Origin: Clostridiaceae bacterium
GTDB lineage: Bacteria; Bacillota; Clostridia; Saccharofermentanales; DTU023
Reading direction: 5' to 3'
DNA: 16,721 bases
Assembly: GCA_012511735.1 (NCBI GenBank)
Contig: JAAZFK010000117.1
Span: 1-16,721, forward strand
Numbering within the stretch: the first letter of the stretch is position 1; each line of letters begins with the position of its first letter. The notes beneath the pieces are model-generated. The model saw only the letters and a list, made by a program, of their open reading frames with translations, had not been told where the DNA came from and did not search any database. Shown here piece by piece: positions 6,645 through 14,542 of this stretch. Made by a program: the position numbers and the translations under genes.

Positions 6645-8930
6645 ATGAACATCATCAATACCATTCTTGGTATACCGCTTGGCTACCTGATGTATCTTTG
6701 CTACCGGCTGACCGGCAATTACGGGATCGCCATTATCGCCTTCACCCTTCTCACCAAGTTGCTCATGCTGCCCCTGTCTTTAAGCGCCCAGAAAAACGCC
6801 CTGGTCATGGTCCGGATACAGCCGGCCCTGGACGACATCAAACGCCGCAACAAAGGTAACAACACCCTGATTGCCGAAGAACAAAAAGCACTCTACAGAC
6901 AGTCAGGTTACAGCACCTTCAAAAGCCTGCTCCCCCTGCTGATCCAAATCCCGCTCATCCTTGGGCTGATCAATGTGATTTACCATCCGCTTAAACATTT
7001 ACTCCACCTGGACGTGGGCGCGATCGACCTGCTGATCCGTCAGACCGCCGGCATCCTGGGGATCTCCCCCACTGAAATGGGTTCGGGAGGTCAGCTGAAA
7101 GTACTGGAGCTGGTACAGAGTCAAGCGCATCTTTTCGATGGCATCCGGGGTGTCCAGGCCATCCTTGGCATGGAGACCCATTTTTTGGGGATTAACCTGG
7201 CACAGGTACCCTCGATTAACTCCATCACCTTTCTTTTTCCTGTGCTGTCGGGTCTGAGCGCACTGGCACTCGCCGCTTACCAGAATAAATACTATGTCCT
7301 CCAAAGAAGCCAGGGGAAAGTGAGAAAGTGGTCCATGGCCATCTTTCTGGCCGCTTTTTCTTTCTTTTTTGCCTACATCCTGCCGACCGGCATTGGTCTG
7401 TACTGGATCGCGGGCAACCTGCTCTCTATCCCCGTGCTGACCGTCAGCAACATGATCTACAAACCTGATCAGGACAGCAGGACTTCAGAGGTAAAGTCTG
7501 TTCCTCTCACACCGCAAGAAAAAGCCCAGGCGCGACAGCTTGCCAGGGCCAGAAGGAATCGACAAAAGGTTGATAAGAAGCGCTTTGCCGCCAAGCGGGA
7601 CAAGCAACTTGTTTTCTACTCCGAAGGCAGCGGATTTTACAAATATTTCGAGGGCTTCATTGACCATATCCTGGATCACTCGGACCTGGTCATTCACTAT
7701 GTGACCAGTGATTTCCAGGACCATATTTTTCAGAACCGGCATCCCCGGATTGAGACCTACTACATCGGCCCCCTGGCCCTGATCCAGTTCATGATGCGAA
7801 TGGACGCCGACATGGTTGTGATGACGACACCGGATCTGGAATCTTTTCACATTAAACGTTCCCTGGTTCGGAAGGATATCGAGTACGTCTACATCGATCA
7901 CGGAATGGCAAGCTTCCATATGATGTACCGCAAGGGAGCCCTGGATCATTTTGACACCATTTTCTGTTATGGTCCCGCCAATATCCGCGAGGTCCGTGAG
8001 ACGGAAAAGCTCTACGGTCTGCCTCCGAAAAGATTAGTCAAAACAGGTTACCCCCTGCTCGACTCCATGCTGGATCAGGTCAGCAGGCTCGGAGACATCG
8101 TCAATGATCCCAAAGTCATCTTAATCGCCCCTTCCTGGCAAAAGGATAATATCCTGGAATACTGTCTGGACGAGACCTTGGAGCCCTTGCTTGAGACCGG
8201 CTACCGTCTTGTGGTACGTCCCCATCCCGAATTTGTGAAGCGGTTCCCTGAAAAGGTCCGGGACATTCAGGCACGTTACGGTCACCTGCCACCGGACCGG
8301 CTTGAAATACAAACCGACTTTTCATCCAACCGGACCGTCTACACCGCCGACCTGGTTATTACAGACTGGTCATCCATCGCCCAGGAGTTTTCCTACGCCA
8401 CCAAAAAACCTTCCCTTTTCATTAATACGCCTATGAAAGTCCTCAACCCCGAATATGAGAGAATCCCCCTGGTCCCTTTGGATATCTCCCTTCGAGATCA
8501 GATCGGCTTATCGGTTGACACCGACCAGCTGCACCGTCTGACCGGGCTTGTAGAAACCCTGATCAAGGAGAGCCATCACTATCAAGCGCACATCTCCAGA
8601 TTGGTTTCTCAGATGATCTTTGACATTGGGGATGGCGCGCGAGGAGGCGGTGACTACATCATCGCGAGGCTCAAAGATGAAGAAGAGCAGGAAACGGTTC
8701 CTGATCCCCTGACCGACAAGCTTGAGACCGGGCGCCTGGAAGCGCTGGCAGATCAATTAAGGCAGCTCATGGGAGAAGAATCCTTGCAGGATCAGGGGCT
8801 CGACATTTTGTTGAATCAAAGGCCTGCTGACTTGAGCCCGCCCCCCGCTACCAACCGCGATTATTTGCGGGGTCTCATTCAATCCATTGAGGACCTGATT
8901 GCCACCCAGGAGAAAGGGGCTCAGTCATGA
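6645..8930 (+). CDS. YidC/Oxa1 membrane domain fused to a CDP-glycerol glycerophosphotransferase (TagB/TagF family)
   Basis: This 761-residue protein joins two families. Residues 1 to about 275 are a short Gram-positive-type YidC without a cleavable signal: GNYGIAIIAFTLLTK with a Lys (K38) at the position of the functional groove Arg, then LPLLIQIPLILG, and LPTGIGLYWIAGN near the end. A Lys/Arg-rich linker (about 276-325) follows. Residues about 325-680 match TagB/TagF polymerases: IDHG with H419, KTGYPLLD (466-473), APSWQ (495-499), RPHPE with H527, and TDWSS (573-577). These enzymes transfer glycerol- or ribitol-phosphate from CDP-linked donors to a membrane-bound acceptor. The tail (about 685-761) is acidic, helical and probably coiled. 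The ATG has only a distant AAGGGA, but the N-terminus is that expected for YidC. The stop overlaps the next gene by four bases. Whether the YidC part still inserts proteins or only anchors the enzyme is open. Confidence 0.9.
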   Translation: MNIINTILGIPLGYLMYLCYRLTGNYGIAIIAFTLLTKLLMLPLSLSAQKNALVMVRIQPALDDIKRRNKGNNTLIAEEQKALYRQSGYSTFKSLLPLLIQIPLILGLINVIYHPLKHLLHLDVGAIDLLIRQTAGILGISPTEMGSGGQLKVLELVQSQAHLFDGIRGVQAILGMETHFLGINLAQVPSINSITFLFPVLSGLSALALAAYQNKYYVLQRSQGKVRKWSMAIFLAAFSFFFAYILPTGIGLYWIAGNLLSIPVLTVSNMIYKPDQDSRTSEVKSVPLTPQEKAQARQLARARRNRQKVDKKRFAAKRDKQLVFYSEGSGFYKYFEGFIDHILDHSDLVIHYVTSDFQDHIFQNRHPRIETYYIGPLALIQFMMRMDADMVVMTTPDLESFHIKRSLVRKDIEYVYIDHGMASFHMMYRKGALDHFDTIFCYGPANIREVRETEKLYGLPPKRLVKTGYPLLDSMLDQVSRLGDIVNDPKVILIAPSWQKDNILEYCLDETLEPLLETGYRLVVRPHPEFVKRFPEKVRDIQARYGHLPPDRLEIQTDFSSNRTVYTADLVITDWSSIAQEFSYATKKPSLFINTPMKVLNPEYERIPLVPLDISLRDQIGLSVDTDQLHRLTGLVETLIKESHHYQAHISRLVSQMIFDIGDGARGGGDYIIARLKDEEEQETVPDPLTDKLETGRLEALADQLRQLMGEESLQDQGLDILLNQRPADLSPPPATNRDYLRGLIQSIEDLIATQEKGAQS

Positions 8931-10915
8931 CCCGCAAACCCGCCCCCTATCTTCTCTTCATGGCAGGACTTTTCTTCCTTCTGTCGAAACCGGTCCATGC
9001 CTACATCGATCCTGCAACCACTACCTACCTGATCCAGATCCTGTCCGCCCTGGTCATCACGCTCGGGGTGACCCTGGGTATTTTCTTTAACAGGATCCGA
9101 TCCTTTTTCCTCAACCTCCGTGTCGTCTTGAACAAATTCTGGATCCGGATTACGGTGAGGGGAAAGAAAGGCCACGGCCGTCCCGCCCCGGCCGCCCGAC
9201 AAACCGCCAAAGGCAGCGGGATGGTGAGCAAGAGTGACTTCCTCTGGTCGGATGACCGAAGGCACAAGAACCGGTTTCTTGCCGCTCTCTTTCCTTGCTT
9301 TTGCTTCTTTTCCACCTTCTTGGTATTCGGGATTTATGAACTCTACGCGGGCAACCTGGACGATTTCGCTTTCCCTGTTCAACGTCTGCTCCTACCTCTG
9401 ATTCTCCTGGCCCTGGCGGCATCCCTCTTGACGGCACTCCTCTTCGCGTTGATTCGAGGTCGTGTTTTTGACGCCATCCTCTCCCTTTTACTCGGCGTCT
9501 GTCTGGCAGTTTTCATCCAGGCCATGCTACTCAACAGTTCCCTGGGCCGATTGACCGGAGACACCATCGCCTGGGAGACACTTTCAGGCTCCATGGCAGT
9601 CAACAGCCTGCTGTGGCTGTTGATTCTGCTGATCCCCTTCCTGCTCCGTCTGCTGAGCAGGAAGACCTGGTGGCACGCTGTCCATCTCCTTCCCCTGATC
9701 CTGGTCCTTTCCCAGCTGATCTCCTCTCTTTCCCTCTACGTGGGGGATCCACGTCTGAAAAAAGGTTTTTCCAGCCGCTATCTGTCAAACCAGGGACTTT
9801 ATGAGGTCGCGGATGGACACAACATCATAGTGATTATCCTCGATCGGCTGGATAACCGCTTCATCGAGTCCGTGATCCGGGATCAACCGGATTATTTTGA
9901 CCGCCTGGATGGCTTTACCCGATTCACCAACAACCTTTCTTCCTATAGTCAGACCTTTCCTTCCATCACCCACATGCTGACTGGTATCCCCTATGATTTT
10001 CAGGAAGGCTACACATCTTACCTGGAGAGAGCCTGGGCAGAAGGAAGGTTCATCCCTGACTTAAAAGAAGCGGGTTTCTCAAGCCACCTCTACCTGACTC
10101 CAAGCCAGGCTTACCTTGATCCGCAAGCGCTCTCAGAGCACGCGGACAATTTGACAGAAGGAAGTCTTGAACTGGAGGTCAAACCCGCCATCCAAAATTT
10201 CATCCGCCTGAGCGCCTACCGATACGCTCCCCTGGCCCTCAAGCCCTTCTATTGGACGACAACGGATGAATTCACCGGCCTTATTCAAGCCAAATTCGAA
10301 CCCGCCCCCTACAGCCTGGATGACCTGAGCTATTACAACGGGCTTCTCAATCATGGATTGGAGGTCACCGGGGAAGGAGGGAATTTCATTTTCCTGCACC
10401 TGAACGGTCCCCATCCCCCCTTCATCATGAACGAAAAGGCGGAACCGGTTGAAGAGGGCCAGTCTTCCTATCTGCTTCAAACCAAAGGGAGTTTTCACAT
10501 CATTTATGAATATCTGGATCAGTTGAAAGCCATGGGACAATATGAAGGCGCCACCATCATCATCACCGGTGACCACGGTGCCAGGAGCAGTGATGTCCGT
10601 CCTCCTGACGGAGCCATCGTGACCGGCCTTTTTGTAAAACCCGCCGGCAAAGCCGGGACACCCCTTGAATCCAATTCCGCCCCGGTCAGTTCCGAGCATT
10701 TTAGCGCCACCGTCTACCAGGCGGCAGGCCTCGATGCGCATGTCGACGGACCGGCTTATTTCGATATAGGGGATCATGACTATGTCCCCCGATATCTCCA
10801 CCACAGACTCTACGCCTCAGAAGGAAATCCGGCCAGGCTATTGACCTTTTTGATTTTGGGTGACGCCAATCTTTTTGATAACTGGACTCTGGTGGCTGAG
10901 GAGATTCTCGATTAA
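8927..10915 (+). CDS. Polytopic LtaS/sulfatase-like enzyme (alkaline phosphatase superfamily)
   Basis: This 662-residue protein begins with a hydrophobic segment and a YIDPATTTYLIQ motif followed by a second helix, a short domain seen in many envelope proteins. About five more membrane helices lie between residues 120 and 275. The catalytic part starts near residue 295: metal-binding D306 in IILD, a TFPSITHMLTG motif in which T343 occupies the nucleophile position of the sulfatase signature, H496 in NGPHPPF, and the metal-binding pair D549-H550 in TGDHG. A threonine nucleophile is as in lipoteichoic acid synthase and phosphoethanolamine transferases, so phospho-group transfer is more likely than sulfate hydrolysis. 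The ATG overlaps the upstream stop (ATGA), with AAAGGGG seven bases before it. The pairing with a TagB/TagF-type enzyme implies work on a phosphate-containing surface polymer. The exact substrate is unknown. Confidence 0.85.
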   Translation: MTRKPAPYLLFMAGLFFLLSKPVHAYIDPATTTYLIQILSALVITLGVTLGIFFNRIRSFFLNLRVVLNKFWIRITVRGKKGHGRPAPAARQTAKGSGMVSKSDFLWSDDRRHKNRFLAALFPCFCFFSTFLVFGIYELYAGNLDDFAFPVQRLLLPLILLALAASLLTALLFALIRGRVFDAILSLLLGVCLAVFIQAMLLNSSLGRLTGDTIAWETLSGSMAVNSLLWLLILLIPFLLRLLSRKTWWHAVHLLPLILVLSQLISSLSLYVGDPRLKKGFSSRYLSNQGLYEVADGHNIIVIILDRLDNRFIESVIRDQPDYFDRLDGFTRFTNNLSSYSQTFPSITHMLTGIPYDFQEGYTSYLERAWAEGRFIPDLKEAGFSSHLYLTPSQAYLDPQALSEHADNLTEGSLELEVKPAIQNFIRLSAYRYAPLALKPFYWTTTDEFTGLIQAKFEPAPYSLDDLSYYNGLLNHGLEVTGEGGNFIFLHLNGPHPPFIMNEKAEPVEEGQSSYLLQTKGSFHIIYEYLDQLKAMGQYEGATIIITGDHGARSSDVRPPDGAIVTGLFVKPAGKAGTPLESNSAPVSSEHFSATVYQAAGLDAHVDGPAYFDIGDHDYVPRYLHHRLYASEGNPARLLTFLILGDANLFDNWTLVAEEILD

Positions 10916-10925
10916 AAAGATCTAA

Positions 10926-11912
10926 TCAATCCGCTTCACCCGGTTTGCGGAAACGATCAAAAAAGTCCTGAGATAACAGGGGGTTGGCAGCTACACCTGA
11001 AACCATCTCTTTGTAACGGGCTGTAATGGCTTCTGCCAGGGGCAGGCCGGGGTAGATCGCGTATTCATGGAAAAAAGCGTTCAGGTCAGCCTTGCTGTCA
11101 TAAATTTCACCGGCGATATCCGAGATGAAATAGCGGCTGTTGGGTAAGGCAATCCCTGATATCAAGGGGACCCGGCTCCAGATCATTCTCCACGGACCAA
11201 GAGGAATACCCGGCAAGGGAAGGATTCTGCGCCCGCTTCTGCGTTCACTCTCGCGAACGAAACTGACGTCTTCCAAAATCATGCAGAGATCAGCCAGCGC
11301 TTTCGAGACCGATGACCGGGGGTAGGCGTACTGGAGCGTCAACCAGCCGCACAAATAAAGGTAGTGACAGGCTCTCAGGCGGATCAGATTCTGCACCTGG
11401 TCTGTTTCTTCCCGGCGCTTCAAGGTTGACAGTGAGGTAAAGAGCAAGCTGAGATCCCTGTAGCTGAGGCTGTCCGCAAATCGTTTCAACATCTCCATGG
11501 TTCGGATTTGCTTGAGCTGGTTGAGCAGCCAGGAAGAATCGGATGGCAACTGACTCTCGATCAGTTCAACCGGAAGCGGGTGCAACTCGCGACAGCCTGC
11601 GACCGCCTCGCGGAAAGACTTGTACTTCAAATCTTTCCTTCGCTTCTGTATTTCGGCGGCGTCCATATGCCTGGATCGTGCCGACCGCAGGAGCGCACCT
11701 GCGACAGGAGCTGCAACCCTGACAGGCTCCAACTTGTCCGGCCCAAGAACCTGTCGTTGATAGGAAGCGGCGGCTTCCTTCTTTTCAGCTTTCTCCTGTG
11801 TTTCGGGACTGATGTCCGGCAAGCGCAACCTGGCCGGACGAATGTCGCGTTCAGTCATCCGTTTAGGCTTTCGTATGGCCGTTTGGCCGTCTTGCGCTTC
11901 ATTTTTTTTCAT
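10926..11912 (-). CDS. Uncharacterised soluble protein, 328 residues
   Basis: I do not recognise this protein. The frame is open to an ATG at 11972, inside the upstream gene, but the first 20 residues from there look like read-through. The ATG at 11912, 19 bp after the upstream stop, gives MKKNEAQ and is preferred, though no good ribosome binding site is visible. The first 100 residues are basic, Lys/Arg- and Ala-rich and probably disordered. From about residue 105 the chain is a compact, mostly helical domain with features such as KYKSFREAV, a run of Leu-rich helices (SYRDLSLLFTSLSTLKRR), RACHYLYLCGWLTLQYAYPRSS and FFHEYAIYPGLPL. No membrane helix, signal peptide or known catalytic motif stands out. 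It is the last gene of the long minus-strand operon, directly after the membrane coiled-coil protein, so the two probably act together. Confidence 0.75.
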   Translation of the reverse strand: MKKNEAQDGQTAIRKPKRMTERDIRPARLRLPDISPETQEKAEKKEAAASYQRQVLGPDKLEPVRVAAPVAGALLRSARSRHMDAAEIQKRRKDLKYKSFREAVAGCRELHPLPVELIESQLPSDSSWLLNQLKQIRTMEMLKRFADSLSYRDLSLLFTSLSTLKRREETDQVQNLIRLRACHYLYLCGWLTLQYAYPRSSVSKALADLCMILEDVSFVRESERRSGRRILPLPGIPLGPWRMIWSRVPLISGIALPNSRYFISDIAGEIYDSKADLNAFFHEYAIYPGLPLAEAITARYKEMVSGVAANPLLSQDFFDRFRKPGEAD

Positions 11913-11931
11913 GGCTTTAATTCGGGCACTC

Positions 11932-13449
11932 TTACTGTCCCAAGCCTCCCCTGATAGCAGAAGGCAGGGCATCGACCGCGTCCCGGATCTCGGCTGTCGT
12001 AAAGGTCAGGCGTTCGACGACCTCTGCCAGACTGACATCGAACTCTTCCAGGGTCTTGGTGACGAAACCGCCCGACTCCTTGGTGAAATGGATGGTATTG
12101 TCGGTAATTTTTCGGCCCAGATCCTCAAGGGTAGCCAGCTGTTCATCCAATCGCTCGAGCAGAATGGCCGCGTTCTTGTTTTGAGAGGCCGACATTTTAA
12201 CAGACGACTCAATCGATTTCGCGCTCTCGACGATCCCCTCGCCCAACCGGTCCGAGAGCGATCGCAACTGGTCGGTCAGCCGATCGATGTGTGAGGCCAG
12301 ATTGACTTCTTCGCCTGCGTAAAGAGAGGTCATCTTTTCGGTGCTGGCTCCCAAAATTTCCAGATTGTCACTGATGGCCGCCATCTCATCGGCAATGTCA
12401 TTCTTGGCCAGTGCCATCAGGCGAAGCGTTTCCTGAACGTCGCGCGACACTTCCTGACTTTCCTCCCTGGATCGTTCCATGGTCGCGGCAGATTCCTCCA
12501 TCATGTTGGCGCTCTGTTCGGCCACCAGATAAAGAGTCTGAAGCTTATCAGGCAGTGGCGACAGGTGACTTGCCAGGGCTTGAGCGACAGCACCGGAAAA
12601 AGAATCCGCCAGGTCGGCCATGCCTTTTTCCTGTTTTTCAGCCAATGATTCCGCCAGCGTCGTCAGCGCGTAATTCGCCTGGTTGAGCGGAGGCGCTACT
12701 TCTTTGCTCATAATGTCGCGAACGCTCTGGTTGATTCCCTCGGCAAACTCTCCCTTGGCCAGTTCTTCCGCCAAATCCGAAAATTGGTTCACTTCGCTGC
12801 GAAGTTTTTCTCCATAGGCAACCATCTCACTGACCAGCAAGGCAACTCCGGTCCGGTCACTGAAAACCGGAAAAGAGGCCGAAAGAGCCATGATAACCCG
12901 GTCCTTGTCCCGCTCAACCCCATTTGCCGTACGCATGGCATGCCAGACGATAAAGGCCGAACAGACAAGTGACAGCAGGAATGCTGACAGTGCCAGAGGA
13001 ACAATCCTCGCTGTCAGTCCCGTGAACAGCGAGATAAGCAGTGCCAGCACCAACCAAACCGCTCCCAGGGCAAAGGAGGTCAAGGCGAAGAGCCTGCCCC
13101 CGCTGATAAGGGATGTCGTTTGAAACAAACCGTCAGCGTCCATGACGGCCGCTGAATCGGGCAGCAATCTGCCTTCGAAATTGCTTTGGCTGATCTCAGC
13201 CATCCGCTCTCCAAACAGCACCAGCTGACGATGCTCAGACGAAGAGAACACCTCTACAATCGCCTGGGCGGGCAATTCTTTCCCCCGCTTGATCCGGCCC
13301 AACAGCATAGCGGCTTCATCCGCCAAAGCAGTTTCAGAACGGGCCAGACGCCGGTTTCTCAGCAAGCCGGCCACCAGAAGCGCCAGCATGGCGGTCGCCA
13401 CGACAGCGGTCACGGCGACCGCCAGTGTAAAGATCAATTGAATATCCAT
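11932..13449 (-). CDS. Three-helix membrane protein with long coiled-coil tail (TolQ/ExbB/ZorA-like topology)
   Basis: This 505-residue protein has one N-terminal membrane helix (about 5-29), a 90-residue loop, two close membrane helices (about 119-143 and 149-172), and then about 330 residues of almost uninterrupted charged helix reminiscent of coiled coils and chemoreceptor signalling rods. The order helix, large cytoplasmic loop, helix pair, long tail is that of the MotA/TolQ/ExbB proton-channel family and of ZorA. However, the glycine-rich GxLGTVxG-type motif of that family is not evident, so membership is tentative. A GTG at 13479 would extend it by ten residues, but the ATG at 13449 has AGAGG six bases upstream and is preferred. 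It lies 19 bp downstream of ddl and 19 bp upstream of the unknown soluble protein. No OmpA/MotB-like partner is present in the window. Confidence 0.78.
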   Translation of the reverse strand: MDIQLIFTLAVAVTAVVATAMLALLVAGLLRNRRLARSETALADEAAMLLGRIKRGKELPAQAIVEVFSSSEHRQLVLFGERMAEISQSNFEGRLLPDSAAVMDADGLFQTTSLISGGRLFALTSFALGAVWLVLALLISLFTGLTARIVPLALSAFLLSLVCSAFIVWHAMRTANGVERDKDRVIMALSASFPVFSDRTGVALLVSEMVAYGEKLRSEVNQFSDLAEELAKGEFAEGINQSVRDIMSKEVAPPLNQANYALTTLAESLAEKQEKGMADLADSFSGAVAQALASHLSPLPDKLQTLYLVAEQSANMMEESAATMERSREESQEVSRDVQETLRLMALAKNDIADEMAAISDNLEILGASTEKMTSLYAGEEVNLASHIDRLTDQLRSLSDRLGEGIVESAKSIESSVKMSASQNKNAAILLERLDEQLATLEDLGRKITDNTIHFTKESGGFVTKTLEEFDVSLAEVVERLTFTTAEIRDAVDALPSAIRGGLGQ

Positions 13450-13468
13450 AAAAACCTCTGTTTCTCGC

Positions 13469-14542
13469 TCAATCCTCACGCGCCAGCGCGAGCTCGATCA
13501 ATCTGGACAATAAAGCGGCATCGGTGTAGCCTGCCTCGCGAAATAGCCTCGGATACATGCTGATGTTGACAAAACCCGGAATGGTGTTGATCTCATTCAG
13601 TAAAATCCGCCCGTCATCTGTAAGGAAGAAATCAATCCTGGCCATCCCGTAACAATCCGTCGCCCGCCAGGCTTCCGTAGCGAGTCTTCGCAACTCCTCT
13701 TCGATCTCCTGATCAATCTTGGCTGGTACAATCAACTGAGTCCTTGACGCTGCCTCATATTTGGAATCGTAATCATAAAAGTCGCGGTCGGGAACAATTT
13801 CACCGATAGGAGAAAGCTCCGGATCACCATAACCGCCAAGGGCCGCGATCTCCAGTTCCCTGCCTTGCACTCCCTCCTCCACCAGCACCTTGCGGTCAAA
13901 GCTGAAGGCGTGATCCAAGGCTTCGGGCAGTTCCTGTCTTGAAAGCACCCGTCTGATGCCCAGTGAAGACCCTCCCCTCGCGGGTTTGACAAAAAGTGGA
14001 AAACGCAGCCCTTCAATCACCTGATCGACTTGCCTGCCGTTCTGCCAGCCGTTCCGGTCCAACGACCGCCATGGGGTCTGAGGGATCCGGTTCTGGTCGA
14101 AAATCGTATTGGCAAAACACTTGTCCATGGCAAGCGCGCTGGCCGCCATGCCCGAACCTACAAAAGGGATCCCCGCCATTTCGAGCATGCCCTGGATCGT
14201 TCCGTCTTCTCCATTAGGCCCGTGCAGGACGGGGAAGACACAATCTGCGGGGTAACTGGTTGTTTTTCCCTGTCGGTTGACAAAAAGAAAATGTTTGCCC
14301 GTATCAGGAATCAGGTAGGCAGGGCTTGAAGGCCCTTCAAGCAGCCATTCCCCTTTTCGCATTGCCTCTGTTGACCCGCCATAGGCGTACCAGTGACCTT
14401 CACGAGTGATGCCGACGGGAAGTACCCGCCAGGCATCCGACTGGTGGAGAGTGTCGATGATGAAAGCTGCTGAAGAGAGAGATACGTCATGTTCCCCCGA
14501 CTTACCGCCGAACAGAACGATTACATTCATTTTAGATTCCAT
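13469..14542 (-). CDS. ddl: D-alanine--D-alanine ligase
   Basis: This 357-residue ATP-grasp enzyme joins two D-alanines for the peptidoglycan precursor. It has the N-terminal FGGKSGEHDVSLSSA motif with E17, HGPNGEDGTIQG (108-118), the ATP-binding FVKPARGGSSLG (184-195), VEEGVQGREL (221-230), the omega-loop FYDYDSKY (255-262) and the metal-binding RIDFF...LNEINTIPGF (R302, D304, E317, N319). K261-Y262 match the Lys-Tyr of ordinary Ddl rather than the VanA/VanB loop, so the product should be D-Ala-D-Ala and not D-Ala-D-Lac. The start at 14542 has GGGAG six bases upstream; a second ATG at 14530 has a weaker site. The 5' end overlaps the preceding coiled-coil gene by 11 bp, within the same operon as coaD and rsmD. 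Confidence 0.96.
   Translation of the reverse strand: MESKMNVIVLFGGKSGEHDVSLSSAAFIIDTLHQSDAWRVLPVGITREGHWYAYGGSTEAMRKGEWLLEGPSSPAYLIPDTGKHFLFVNRQGKTTSYPADCVFPVLHGPNGEDGTIQGMLEMAGIPFVGSGMAASALAMDKCFANTIFDQNRIPQTPWRSLDRNGWQNGRQVDQVIEGLRFPLFVKPARGGSSLGIRRVLSRQELPEALDHAFSFDRKVLVEEGVQGRELEIAALGGYGDPELSPIGEIVPDRDFYDYDSKYEAASRTQLIVPAKIDQEIEEELRRLATEAWRATDCYGMARIDFFLTDDGRILLNEINTIPGFVNISMYPRLFREAGYTDAALLSRLIELALARED

Noticed and set aside
10133..10804. 223-residue open frame on the minus strand inside the sulfatase-like gene
   Set aside because: The plus frame carries the catalytic motifs, membrane helices and coupling to its neighbour; the antisense frame has no recognisable domain and is a by-product of codon bias.
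11932..13449. Methyl-accepting chemotaxis protein
   Set aside because: The tail is helical and chemoreceptor-like in composition, but the conserved hairpin tip motif that binds CheA/CheW is not seen, and the topology with one plus two helices and no extracellular sensor domain does not fit.
10926..13479. Complete Zorya antiphage system
   Set aside because: Only a topology resemblance to ZorA; no ZorB with OmpA-like domain, no helicase or nuclease component, and neighbours are housekeeping genes.
13469..14542. VanA/VanB-type D-Ala-D-Lac ligase
   Set aside because: The omega loop has the Lys-Tyr pair (K261-Y262) of ordinary Ddl, and there are no van genes nearby.
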